Source: Symbiodinium microadriaticum
Taxonomy: Eukaryota; Sar; Dinophyceae; Suessiales; Symbiodiniaceae
DNA: 64,000 nt
NCBI GenBank assembly: GCA_001939145.1
Contig: LSRX01000082.1
Location: 1,058,949 to 1,122,948 of the forward strand
Direction: 5' to 3'
Shown piece after piece: positions 22,547-34,455 of this stretch. A program made the position numbers and the translations under genes. A model generated the notes under the pieces. That model did not search any database, was not told the DNA's origin, and saw only the letters and a program-made list of their open reading frames with translations. The stretch's first letter is position 1. Each line of letters opens with the position of its first letter.

Positions 22547-25241
22547 TGCAAGCATATGCAAGCTAAAGATTTCGCGTGGTAGGTGTGTGTGTGTGTGTGT
22601 GTGTCTCGCAGACATCTTCCACACGAACTATGGGCCGACCAGGGAGGTATCCATCAGTGGGAAGGCAAGGGATCTGTGGACTCACAGCTCCAGCGTAGTA
22701 CTCCACCTCCGCAAGCTGTTTCGGCCGCAGCTGATGACTTTTGATAGCAGGCCCCTTCCTGCCTTTGTCTGGTATTGTTCTCAGGTCTGTGGAGAGTAAC
22801 GTCGTGGGACTGCAGCGTAAGGTTCTGTGCATCCCTGCTCTGGTCTTGATCTAGGCCAGGCGGCCAGGTTGCAGAGGTGCACACCCTCAAGCTGTCTGGG
22901 TGACCCGGCCTCGGAGTATGAAAGAGCGTGGGGTTGCTGTTGCAGTTTTTCGCAGAGTCGATGCGCCAGGCTCACGATTCAGGTATGCTATGGAATGCGT
23001 TCTTGTTGAGCGCATTGAACTTCTTCGTGGTGTCTGCCCGAGTTTTCGACGCTCGGTAGCATGCAGAATGTAGACATAGGCTCAGAGTGCAATCCTGCAA
23101 GTGGAATTGAGTCTCTCTAAACACATGTTTCTCGACAAGATCAAAGTGGAAGCTGATGCAAGACCCACAGACTGTACGTCCGAAGGGGAAAATTATGATA
23201 CAGTCGGATTGAGAGACTGACTTCTTGCTAAGATGGCTTCTCCAACTTCGGAAGACGAATTTATGTGGCACACCTTAGATGCACACTGCTTGAATGGCCC
23301 CAGAATTCTTTTGCGAGTAGGCCGTCGCGCATATTTCGACGCCACAATGAGGGCCAAGTAACATGACTTCGATCTGCCATGATCTATCTGCGGTGGGCAG
23401 GCAAGAGTAGATTTCGTGGTATTTCTTGCCATGCAAGGACATTGAGAAGACGCTGGGCTTTCAATCTGTCTCCGCAAGCCCCTCATTTGCAACTGAGACA
23501 CAGGCGAGCCTATCCAATGTCTCAGTGGACATGAGATGTATCAGTGCCAGCTTAGGCTTCGCTGAGACACTTGGTTGCTTTGCAAGGGGCTTTGGTTCTC
23601 GTGTCGTAGCCAGCATAGCAAAAGCCGAGGGCAGATGTGGCAGATCCATGGAGGAAAGGCTTCTTGGGAGGCATTTCAGAATGCTTATGGGTGCACTTCC
23701 AACAAGTCGTAGCTTTTCTTCAGCTCATCTTTTCTAGAAATCAGCTGAGAACGACAGCCTCAACTGGCTTCTATTGCTTCTTTGGTTCGGGTGTTTGCGA
23801 GGATCACAAAGAGTCGATGGGAACGACTGTGCCAATGTCCAAGAGTATGGAGCTGCTTGGCTTTGGCTTGCCAGCTCATGCACAGACGTCTCGGACACAT
23901 GCCCCCTCAAAGTCTTGCAAGCATGGGCCTGAGCCTGAGGAGATGTACTACAACTGTGCGACGTACTACATTTCGGATGATCTCACCGCGTCCTCTTGCC
24001 GTCAGCCATGTATCAACAATCCAGATCGTGCGAGCCTTTCGAGTTTTGAAACCTGGTGTTCGAACTCTTTCAGATTTCCCACAGAATACGAATTGAGAGT
24101 GCCCGGTGATGTTTGTCCTGTAAGGTCCGGCACAGTGCATCGTCAGCCAACTCAAGACTTGCTGCAGTGAGAGCAGCGAATGTTCACGTCATGGTTGTTG
24201 CAACTGATTTGCTACCAGCATGGCAGAAAATCCTGGTCCAAAAAGTCTCCTTTCATCACTTGGGCAACTCGGTGGCGTGTGAAGCATGAAAATCCAAGAA
24301 GCCTGCCAGCAGGCAATCGACGAGGAAGTCTCAGACGCCGCATCACGCACGATGGGCCACTGGGACTCTGCATTCCAGGCGCGATGACTGTGGGTGCATG
24401 CAAAACCGACCTCCTTCAGCTGCACAGGAACTCCCCCTTCCCACATCGTGGCTAGCATGGATCGGGCCATCGTAGTTGTGGTGTCGGGAAGAGTTGGATA
24501 TGCAGGAGTGCCAAGAAGAACACCAGACCTAGAAGCTTGTGGCAATGATGTTCGTAGCAGCCGGGCCTGACACCAAGTGGTGACATTTTCAGCTCATGTA
24601 GCCCGACCTCGAGTTGGAGAGAGCACGCAGAAAGTGCAGCCTGTGCGTGTTTCACCATGAACAACAAGGGCCGGTTGTTCCTGTGCTAAGATTTCCACAC
24701 CTTAGCTGGAGATGATGTGAGGCATGAAGAGTTTTCTATTGATGTTTCGGCCTTCATGCCGAGTTCCTGTCGAGTCGTGTGCTTTTGGTTTTGGTTGAGG
24801 TTGAGAATTTCGACACCTATTCCCTCATTCCTGTTCTTGCCCGTCAGACTTGCAACGAAAGATCTAGCTGTCAAGCAGTTGACATCCCATCATAGCTTTC
24901 GGGCATCGTGCTTGCAATACATATTCTTGCTTGTTGTCTCTGCAGCCTCTTAAGCCATTCATGCCAATGTGGGAAGACTTCACATGTGCACAGTGATGTT
25001 GCATGGGGAACCAGGTGCTGAGGTTTCACATACGATGTTGATCCATCAGCCTCGCTGACAGCTTGATGTCGCATCTGCTTCGGCACGTGGACCTTTCCTG
25101 AGGCAGTTTCCTTTGGGGCAGGCAGGGTCCGTCAATGTTGCAGTAGCAGCTAGCTGCACATCTGGGGTTGTCACTTGCTGCAGCTGAGTGGGTGATGCTC
25201 CTGATGTGCCTGCACATGCTTTGCACAGCACCGGCCAATGA
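22547..25241. other. No recognisable gene; short (GT)n at about 22585-22604
   Basis: One + strand frame (23637-24170) encodes a Cys-rich C-terminal half (CKHGPEPEEMYYNC and later Cys) that might be part of a secreted protein exon, but I cannot place it in a family. Confidence 0.4.
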
Positions 25242-25244
25242 ACA

Positions 25245-25328
<84 letters not shown>
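25242..25328. repeat. (CA)n microsatellite
   Basis: About 85 bases of nearly pure CA. The long (H/T)n or (C/V)n frames across it are artefacts. Confidence 0.97.
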
Positions 25329-25330
<2 letters not shown>

Positions 25331-25473
25331 CGCGCACATGTGTAGCGAATGATGTGAATCTCCATGGCAACCAAAGCCACTAANCACTCACTCACTCACT
25401 CACTCACTCACACACACATGCGCGCACATGTGTAGCGAATGATGTGAATCTCCATGGCAACCAAAGCCACTAA
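25321..25473. repeat. 63-bp perfect duplication around a single N
   Basis: 25321-25383 and 25411-25473 are identical and separated by one N (25384) plus a short CTCA repeat. This is probably two contig ends that overlap but were not merged. Confidence 0.85.
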
Positions 25474-25638
25474 GGCAGCTAGCTTCCGAGACGCCGGTTT
25501 CGTACTCGTCGGACAACCAGGAACCTTGTAATTAGCAATAGCGGGGGCAGGCCGTGCTGGCCACAATGATACCATGCAGCACAGCAAGCCAGAACCATAT
25601 TTACCTCTTCACTGGGCGTGGAGGTACCGCTCTCCGAT

Positions 25639-26724
25639 ATGGCCGAGGCTAGCAGGCGGGACATCCGCGCAGGTGCCGTTAGCAAGACGATCCTCGAGCA
25701 GTCCTCCATGGACTTGACGAATCTTCGCATTGGGAAGCAGCGCATCGTCTCGAAGAAGAAGAAGATGAGCAAGTTGAAGAAGACGATTCTGGAAGACCGC
25801 GAGTTCCGAGAAGGAGATCCCAAGGAATCAGAGTCCGCACCCAGCCGGCTGAACGCCGATGCTCCGGCCTTCATGCCGGCAGAGTGGCTGAGGACAGGTA
25901 CCGAAGAGGATCGAGCAGCTCTCGAGACGCCGCTCGTTCCGGCAATGAGAGCTCCATTGCCTGCAGGCCCTGTGACCACCTTGGCCGGTGGTCCAGCCGG
26001 TCCTGCTCCAAGCCCTGACCGTGATCCCACTGAAGATCCTTCAGACGGGTCGGAAGAGATTGAGCCCTTGTCCATCAGTGAGACACTCGAGCGCTTGCGA
26101 ACAGTGCAGGAAAAGAGCCAGAAGCCAAAGGAGGCAGTGGCGAAGCCAGCCAATCTGGAGGTTCGACATTACGTCCATCAGGAGCTCAGTGATGACCTGG
26201 ACGAAAAGGTAAAGTTTGTTTTGTCGGAGCTGGTTCGATTTCAAGATCGAGCCAAGGAGCAAAACCCGATGAAGTACGCGAAGCTAAAGCGCTATTGCGT
26301 GGGGCTGCGGGAAGCCAGAAGAGCCATCACGAGGAGCAAATGCAAGGGCCTCATTGTCGCGCCCAATCTGGAAACCTCTAGTGCAGAGGGGGGCCTTGAC
26401 GATACTGTGGAGGATGTGATCGAATTGGCACGGGAACATGAGGTGCCTGTGGTCTTTGCGCTGAGTCGCAACAGAATTGGCAAAGCAATGGGGAAGAACA
26501 TCCGCTTGAGCATCGTGGCGCTTCACAGTGTTGATGGTGTTCACCAACAGTTCAAGGAAATTGTCAAAATCGCCGAAGAGTTGCCCCCTCAGTGTAGGTG
26601 TGGCGCTGTATGGCAGCCAGCTTGGCGCGTTTGTTCCAGGCTTCGGCGGCGCTGGGCACATGCCTTAACAGATGCTGCGCCTGTAGCAGCACAGGTCGCT
26701 GATCATGTCGCCGTGCAGTGTTGA
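25639..26724 (+). CDS. SECISBP2: SECIS-binding protein 2-like, L7Ae-type RNA-binding protein
   Basis: From the ATG at 25639 (in-frame TGA at 25567; the frame between is open, so an upstream exon is possible) the product is 361 aa. After a Lys-rich (KKKKMSKLKK) and Pro-rich N-terminus come ELSDDLDEKVKFVLSELVRF and the RAKEQNPMKYAKLKR segment, like the SECIS-interacting region of SBP2. An L7Ae fold follows: RRAITRSKCKGLIVAPNLE, GGLDDTVEDVIELAREH, VPVVFALSRNRIGKAMGK and VSIVALHSVDG-like, about residues 215-315. The Gly-Gly-Leu-Asp-Asp turn and the FALSR..GK block are SBP2 hallmarks as I recall the family. SBP2 binds SECIS elements in selenoprotein mRNAs and recruits the Sec-specific elongation factor at the ribosome. 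The final 45 residues (after IAEEL, about 26583) lose family character and probably run into an intron. Confidence 0.82.
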   Translation: MAEASRRDIRAGAVSKTILEQSSMDLTNLRIGKQRIVSKKKKMSKLKKTILEDREFREGDPKESESAPSRLNADAPAFMPAEWLRTGTEEDRAALETPLVPAMRAPLPAGPVTTLAGGPAGPAPSPDRDPTEDPSDGSEEIEPLSISETLERLRTVQEKSQKPKEAVAKPANLEVRHYVHQELSDDLDEKVKFVLSELVRFQDRAKEQNPMKYAKLKRYCVGLREARRAITRSKCKGLIVAPNLETSSAEGGLDDTVEDVIELAREHEVPVVFALSRNRIGKAMGKNIRLSIVALHSVDGVHQQFKEIVKIAEELPPQCRCGAVWQPAWRVCSRLRRRWAHALTDAAPVAAQVADHVAVQC

Positions 26725-26754
26725 AATGAATCACTGCGCAAGGTCCTCCGGCAG

Positions 26755-28060
26755 ATGGCTCACGCAACGAGCGAATTCGCAGCAACCTTGTTGGTGCTCG
26801 TGTGGGCGGAGGAGGGACACATGCCGAGGCAGCTGCAACTGTGTGCTAAGGCCGAGCAAGTCCAGAAACGTACGGAAGAGTGCATCCAGCACGGTTATGA
26901 AACATGGTTCCGGATGCTTGGCCTCTGTCGTGCCAGGAAAGCTGCCCGTGACGCAGCCAGAAGGGAAGAGAAGGCCAGAAAGCGCAGCTAGTGGCAGACA
27001 GTCTGGAGCTGGCTCAGGAACGCCTGGCTGAAGAGAAGGCGGCAGAGGAGCTGCGCAGGCGGGAAGCCTCCAAAGAGGCGAAGGCTGCGCGGGCGGAGGC
27101 CAGGCTGAAATAGCTTTCGCCTACGTCGAAGGCACTCGCCATCGTCTTGCGATCTCTCGAGAGGCCAAAGCGAGGAAAGTTGCGGAACAGAAAGAGCAAG
27201 CCGAGCCGTGCCCTTGGCGACATGCTGCTCATGAACCGGCAATGTGTGTAGTCAGGCAAAAAGAAGACAGACAGAGCGAATGAGTTAATTGCTCAAGACA
27301 CTCAGAGTGTAATTTTTCCCCAGAGACCGGACAAACTTACAATAGGCGCAGCGATAACCATGTGCCTCTTGCAAGAGGGGTCGACGGTGGAGACTCGACT
27401 CTCCCGGGTCAGGCGCCGTCGGGAGGAAAAGGAGGCTCTCGCGAAAGAGCGCGAGGACAGCTTCGGCAACTTCGCCTTCGCATAGAGGCACGTGCTTCAC
27501 CTGTCCAGTGCATGAGGAGGAAAAGAGAAAGGAGGAAGCCAAGTTGGAGGCGTTGCCACGATGTGCCGCGATTCATGAAAGGCGCGAGTTGTTGGTGCCT
27601 CTCCGAAGGAGGAACGGGTCGCTGAGCGCATCCTCGAGGAGGTCGAGAGCCCTTTGGCTTTCTTGAGCCGCAAGTCGTCATCACCGAGGAAAGAAAGCGA
27701 AAGGAGGAGGAAGCTGTGGGATGCCTGGCAATGCCTGGAGCCTTTTGCCGTTTGCCGCTCCTGCCTCGCTGAAGGCCAAAGAAGCCGAGCGCCTGCGAAA
27801 AGTCGCTGAGCGACGGGCCGAGCAGGACTGCGGATGCGGGCAGCGCCAGAAGCGAAGCCAAGCGAAGCGAAGCGAAGCCTTGGCTTCGCCTTGGAAGGAG
27901 CGCCAGCGTCAGATGGCCGAGGCCAGCAAGGCCAAGGCCAAAGCCAAGGCGCTGCCGGGGGCGGGCAGAAGGGTAGCGTGCTCCGGCTGCTTCACGAGCG
28001 GGACACACATCAACAGGCATAGATTGCATAGACTCGATCAGCAATGGCTGCACGACGGTC
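26755..28060 (+). pseudogene. Frame-broken Glu/Lys/Arg/Ala-rich coiled-coil region after the SBP2-like gene
   Basis: Successive frames encode charged helices: AEQVQKRTEECIQHGYETWF (to 26991), LAQERLAEEKAAEELRRREA (about 27010-27060, another frame), VETRLSRVRRRREEKEALAK (about 27390-27450) and AEASKAKAKAKALPG (27721-28185 frame). Stops separate them in every frame. They could be C-terminal exons of the SBP2-like gene joined by small introns, since its C-terminus otherwise ends abruptly, or remains of a separate coiled-coil gene. About 27850-27896 also forms a hairpin of AAGCGAAGCC and GGCTTCGCCTT words. Confidence 0.35.
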
Positions 28061-30195
28061 GCCAGAAGGTATCCTATATACTGGTGGAGCTAGTGGATTC
28101 GGGGTGTGTGCAATCAGGGGGATTGTCTTCGGACATTGTTGAGGAGGTTGAGGTTCTGCAGCATTTCATCAGCTGTAAGATGTAGTACTCGAACACCAAG
28201 GCAGAATCTGACACAACTTGTGCAAGCGACACAGCGATGCACAACCCAGCTTGCCTATACAGTCCCCAAAAATCTCTGCCTCCCATGGCGCTGTAAGCAG
28301 GGCACAAGGGGAGGTACAAGGACACAAATTCACAGGACAGAGAATGTGGATGGGAGCTCGTCAGAGGCTTTGTTGAGGTTGGAAGTTGAATGAAACGCGC
28401 CCAGCTGCACCAAGTTTCATAACTTTACAACCTAGGGTTTCTGCGATTGCTACACATGAAGGTTCGGCCCTAGTCTAAGTAGGGCTGAAGATTCGTGTCA
28501 TTGCAGTCGCCAACGAGACATGACTTGTTGGCCGATGGTGAGGCAGCAAGCGCTCCATCGCAGGAGGATCGGGACGTCTCTTTCTTGCATGTCCGCTCCA
28601 CATCCCTTTGGATCTGGCGGAGCCAGAGATCATTTCAGGAGTCAGATGCTGAATCATCCGGATCCGATCTGCCACTGGGGTTCAACAGCCTGGCGCTCAG
28701 ATGGGTTGAAATCGCACACCGCAGAAATATATAGTCTGTAGTTTGTGCATCCCTTTTCACATGTAGTTTTAGAGACTGTCTGCCGAGGCAACCTGTTCTA
28801 GGCGGCGAGCCTTTGCCCTGTAGCCCAAGTGGCCGTCGGTGGACCAGTCAGCGAGTGAAGCACAAATCAGTGCACCCAAAGAGCTCGGGCACTTGCGCTG
28901 TGTTTGGGGCTTTCTGTCCCCTGTGTACATAACTCACAAACCCGCAAATCCAAACAAAAAGACTTGAATGACTCAGTTGTGCTCTAGTCGCAGGTGTCTG
29001 CAAGTCTGTGTGCTGCACGTTTACTTGGGGGTTCGCTCTGGCATACTTTTGCACAGTTCTTGCGCAAGCACCATCTGTCGGACATTGCAGGCATGTTACT
29101 TCCCGGACGCAACTTCGACTGTGTCATGCACCCAACTCAACCCCCTTAAAGCAACTCTGCGGTTAAGTGCAGAGTACAACAAGCACAAGATCATGTTGCC
29201 TCCACTCTAGCTCTGATGTGGAATGGCCTGCTGCTTAGATGGCAAAGGATCGCTCAGGCACCTAAAAGTCGCAAGCTTCTCTGCTTGCCTTTGAGGCCGA
29301 AGCATTCGAACAGTGCCGGCGGTCGCGCTCTCCGTCTTGGGCTCAAGGCTCAGCTCCAGGCCGACGAGATCTGCCGACGAGATCTCGTCACTCTCTGTGG
29401 TGAACCGCTGCGAGGAAGCAGCGAGCTGAACTCGCCTGCAGCGCGACTGCCGGCCACACCCACCTGCCCACGCGGAAGGAGACGCTCGGTGGCAGCGCCT
29501 TCCTGCCTTTCCTCCTTTTGCGATCGGTGTCTCCGCAATCGATTTGAGCAAGTAGCGTGTTTGCTTTGCTCCGCTCCCTCCTACTTCAGGTTGCAGCAGT
29601 ACCGGATCCAGACTGAGGTGTTTGACGGAAGGGGAGAGACTTTAGAGACCCGAGCCGATGGAAGATGACGCTGTTGTGCAGGACGGAGAGACAATGCTGC
29701 ATGTTTGGGAAGGGTGCCATATTTTTGCAGATGGTTCGTGCCTGGGTTCACGGCTTTGCTTCCGTGCAGCCCTGCGCTCTTCTACCCAGGCTGTGGAGTT
29801 CGCAAGTGGCCAGCTGCCAATGCCTCAGAAAGCGAAATGTCCGGCAAGGGGCGAAGTGGAAGTCCAGGCTGATGACCTGCTTTCCTACCTCAGCCACATG
29901 GGAAGGCCGCGGCACTTGCAGGCACGAGCCCAAGCACTCCTGAGGGTTTTGGAGTTGTTCTGGATCTCAGGAAAGTGCGGGTGCTCGCTGGAGCGGCCAG
30001 AAGGTGCTGGAGTTCAGTCCTTAGCGGGACGGTGGGCCACTACTCCGGGTTCGACGATATCCGCATGTCTGGCTGATGCAAGCTGTCATGGTCTTGTGCT
30101 GCGGGGGGAGAGACGAAGTCTTTCATGCATCGTATTATATAAATGGTTTGCGGAGGCAACCGTCACTGCAGAGACTCTCTAGGCAGATCCGAGCA
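28061..30195. other. No recognisable gene
   Basis: Frames at 29216-29668 and 29658-30182 are the longest on the + strand and have plain amino-acid composition, but no motif. They sit just upstream of the SETD-like gene and may be its 5' region. Confidence 0.4.
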
Positions 30196-33100
30196 ATGCA
30201 AAGTTTGCCGCCTCAGCGCCCAGACACGCGGCGTCCTTCCGTGGGCTGCACGTCTCCATTGGCTACGTTACACTCAGTCAGAAAGGCCGCGCCTTTTGGT
30301 GGCCTTTCTTTATCGAACCGCAGTTTGTTGGGCCTTGGAACTTTGGCCTTGAGTGCAAGCCGTTTGTACAAACGGAGAATCTGCCCAGGCGTTCGAAGTT
30401 ACAAGAGCGACGAGCTGCAAGACTTGTGCACATGGTTGAAGCAGATCGGAACAAAGGGAGTCGACGATCTCCGACTCGATGTCAGCATGAAGGAGGGTGG
30501 AGGTCTCGCCGTATTTGCGAAGAGGGACTTTGCGCCAGGAGAAGTTGTTTGCCGCGTTCCAGAGCAGGGCATTCTCGTCGGTGAACAGCAGGAAGGTCTT
30601 CTGAAGGAGGCATGCTTGGCACGGGCACTTCTGCGCGAAAAGGAACTGGGATCCGAGTCGTTCTTCGCACCCTATATCAGGTGTCTGCCAACAGAAAGTG
30701 CGCTTCCGTCGATTCATCTCTACTTCTGGCCACCTGGGCTGGACATCGAAGAATTGATGGTGGGGAGTGCCCACGGCCGGCGTGTTGCGAGAGAGATCTT
30801 TCAAGAAGGCCTGCGCTTTGCTGCCCTACCCCAAGACAAGCCCTCACTTGAACAGTCCAGTGGAAGTGCCTCGAGACACGTCTGAATCTTCGGAGCCCGT
30901 CTGGCGACTGAGAGCCCGAAGATTCGAAAGCCGTTATGTAGAACACGTGAAGCTTGAATGTCCCTGTCAACGCGACTTCTCCTCACACTCGGGTCATCCT
31001 TGTTGGTCCAGGTCGCCACAAAACATATTTCATGCGTTCTGGGGAATGGCTTGAGTCACATGTGGTAGCTGGCTCTGCTATGTCTTTACCCAATGCCGTG
31101 GAAGAAGCAAGACCGATGTAATGCTATATTTTTACCCACAGAATCCGATGAGTATTTCGTCTTTGCAGAAATTCCAAGAATTATGCGTTATCGTTGAGCC
31201 CCTTAGAGTTTGGTGTGGCAGGCTCGAGACGATGTGAAAGGTATCCGAGCGAGAACTGCATCACAAGCACCCAGGCATTCTGCAGGATTTCGGCGTTGGA
31301 CCCTGGCGCAAGACAGCTTCAAGTCTGGAGTGTTGCACACACTGTTGCACCTCCGATGAGGCAATCACATCCTCAGACATGCATCGCAAAAGGCATCTGC
31401 CGGCCACATTCACCTTGACTTAAAGATATTCTATGATCCACTCTCACCTTGCCACAACATTTCGCACCCACACTCTGCCTGAATGAATATAAAGAGTTAT
31501 CAATCTCGCCGCCATCGCAGTCAATAGCATCATCGCAATCCCAAGCTCAACAACAGAGTCTCCACATAAGCCCTTTCCAAACGGCTCGTGCTTGGAGATT
31601 CGGCACTGTCGCTGAGAAAAGTCAACCTCTCTAGAAAGCGGAAAGCTGCATGGTGTGACTGGAAGGCCCCGAAGCCCAAAGTTCGCATCATCCTTGCCTG
31701 TCGCTCGATCTAGATGCTCGCAAGCAATTCCCGAATGCGTAGCAGAAGGGTTCTCGTTTTAAAGGTAGGGGTCCAGGGGTCCAATCGTTGACCCGCGATC
31801 GTTGTTAAAGCGTTCGCAAGCGTTCGCAAAGCGTTCGCAAAGCGTTCGCAAAGCGTTCGCAAGCGTTCGCGAAGCGTTCGCGAAGCGTTCGCGTGTGTCG
31901 CGCGTGTGTCGCACCCGTGTCGAATCCGTGAAGCTAAGGGGGAACTCCACAGGGCGGGGGCGCGCGGGTGTGTCGCGCCGTCAAGCTAAGGGGGAACTCC
32001 ACAGGGCAGGGGGCGCGCGGGTGTGTCGCGCCGTCAAGCTAAGGGGGAACTCCACAGGGCGGGGCGCGCGGGTGTGTCGCGCCGTCAAGCTAAGGGGGAN
32101 CATCATTGCTCCAGCAGCCCAGCCCAGCTCCAGCACCTAGCCCAGCCCCGTCCAGCTAGCCCAGCCCCGTCCAGCTACCCCAGCCCAGTCCGGCCCCACC
32201 CAGCCAGCCCAGCCCAGCACGTGCCTTGTGGCGTACCCCCTTAGCTTGACGGATTCGACACGGGCACGACACACGCGAACGCTTGCGAACGCTTCGCGGA
32301 CGCTTTAACAACGATCGCTGCTCAACGATTGGACCGCCCATCCGATGTAGTATACCTTCTACTTATTTTTTTGACGATATCTGCATTGCGCGTGTCTGCA
32401 TTCGGGTTCGTGGCCCCTATCTGGTTTTTTCCCTGAATCCGGACCCGAAAGTTAATTGTTCCAGATGATGCCTTTGCATCTCACGCATTCGCGTATAGTC
32501 AGTTTGACGCGTAGGTGAGCAGCTTCGTCTTCACAAGTTCATGCACAAAGTTCCATGTTCTCTGTGATCTTCTTGAGCTCCTGCAACTGTGCCAGGATGT
32601 GAAAACGTCGAGAAGTTGGTTGCAGCCGGCATTTCACAGCAGGATGCACGTTGGGCACTCGCCATTGTAGATTCCAGAGCTTTTACTTTTCTTCCGGATT
32701 CCGCCGAAGAGCAGCTTGCGCCGCTCGTCTTTTTTTGCAGGCTGCCCGGGTGTCGTCGAAAGCAAGCCTGTGCACCTTCTCTCCGAGATGCTCCAGCGTG
32801 CAGAGCCATTTAGGTTTAAGAGATTCTGCTAGAGTCCGATGTCTCAGAGCTTCTCCTGGGACCTTCCAGCAATCGACAGAAGAGAGAAATGCATTGTTAG
32901 CACGTCAGATTCTTTATTCTCCTGTTTAACACGTCAGATTTCCTTTATTACCGTTTTGAGCACGTCAGGTTAGTGCCGCTCGTGGATATCCTGAACACCA
33001 CGACGCTCTTCAAGGACGGTGTGCAGCTTTGGCAGTGTTCCTTCGAACCACAAGGCTCTGTCAGAGACGGGGCGTTGCTGCTGGCTGAGGGGCCGGTCAA

Positions 33101-33470
33101 AGCGGGCGAGGAACTCCTGCATATCTACGGCCCCAACTCCTCTGCCATGCTCTGGTCCATCTACGGTTTCCTCGAAGACAGGGAGGGGACGGAGAATCTC
33201 TTTGAGATCTGCGGCCTCGAAGTCGATTGGTCTGCCACTTTGGCAGATGACCCGCCGAAGCTGAGATCTGCCAAGCTGGAAGCGCTAAGCCGCGAAAATG
33301 TCTCTGTGCTGCCCTTAGACGCATGCGCCCCCGCTCCACACTCTGTTGTATAGGCCCCTCGTTGTCGGCTTAATCCCTGAACTCCGAGGAGCGCCTGCTG
33401 TTTGAGCTGCCGGGTGATGCTCAAATGGGTGGAAGGATGATGCCGTTTGCCAGACTGCTCGCAGGTTCGC

Positions 33471-33545
<75 letters not shown>

Positions 33546-33572
33546 GTCTCTCTCTCTCTCTCTCTGTCTCTC

Positions 33573-33658
<86 letters not shown>

Positions 33659-34380
33659 NTATAGGGCTGGAGTTACTTAAGTAGTCGGGTTTTCTTTCCA
33701 TATCGTACGTGGCTAACCCAGTAACCATCATTCAGGTCCTTGAACCCTAAACCCTACCTATAGTCTCCACTAGAGTTCCTTGTTGTTGGTTTAACCAACT
33801 TTATATTCAGGATCCTAAGAGGTAACCCCAAAAAGGAACTACAATGGAGACCATAGGTAAACCCTAACCAATTTAGGTAAAGTAATCATTATTTCAGTAA
33901 CGGAAACTCTGAGGACTTAAGTTAGGGCCCGGCTTCTTGGAAGCTTTCAGGGTTCCTTCGAGGTTCTGTCACTAGAAGGGGGTGCTGTAAAGATTGCCCT
34001 GAGCTCCCGGAACGGCATCACGGGCCCATGCGTACTGAGGCCTTGGGATTAGGATTGAGGGCCTTTAGGGCTTGGGGAGGTTCATAGCTTTCGAGTTTCT
34101 GGTACGCGAGTATGTGGCCAGGGCATCTAGGGTTCTGTGCAGCATGAATCCTCTTTTGGAATAAAAGACGTGGGGAATTGTCCGTCACAGTTCCGTCAGT
34201 TTCCTTCTCACTCTTCTCTCTTCCTCTCTAGTTGTTCCCTGTGCCTCTCTCTCTGTCTCTCTATCTCTCTCTCTCTCTCTCTTTCTTTTTCTCTCTCTCT
34301 CTCTCTCTCTCTGTTTCTCTTCTATGAATGGTGACACGAGACATAGAAGAGGGAACCAGAGTGCGCTTTTCTGCTCTCTC

Positions 34381-34455
<75 letters not shown>

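Noticed and set aside
23637-24170. Cys-rich 177-codon frame as a secreted protein
   Set aside because: The N-terminal half is implausible, there is no signal peptide and I could not match the Cys spacing to a family.
25026-25395. Cys-Val and His-Thr repeat proteins
   Set aside because: Translation of the (CA)n microsatellite only.
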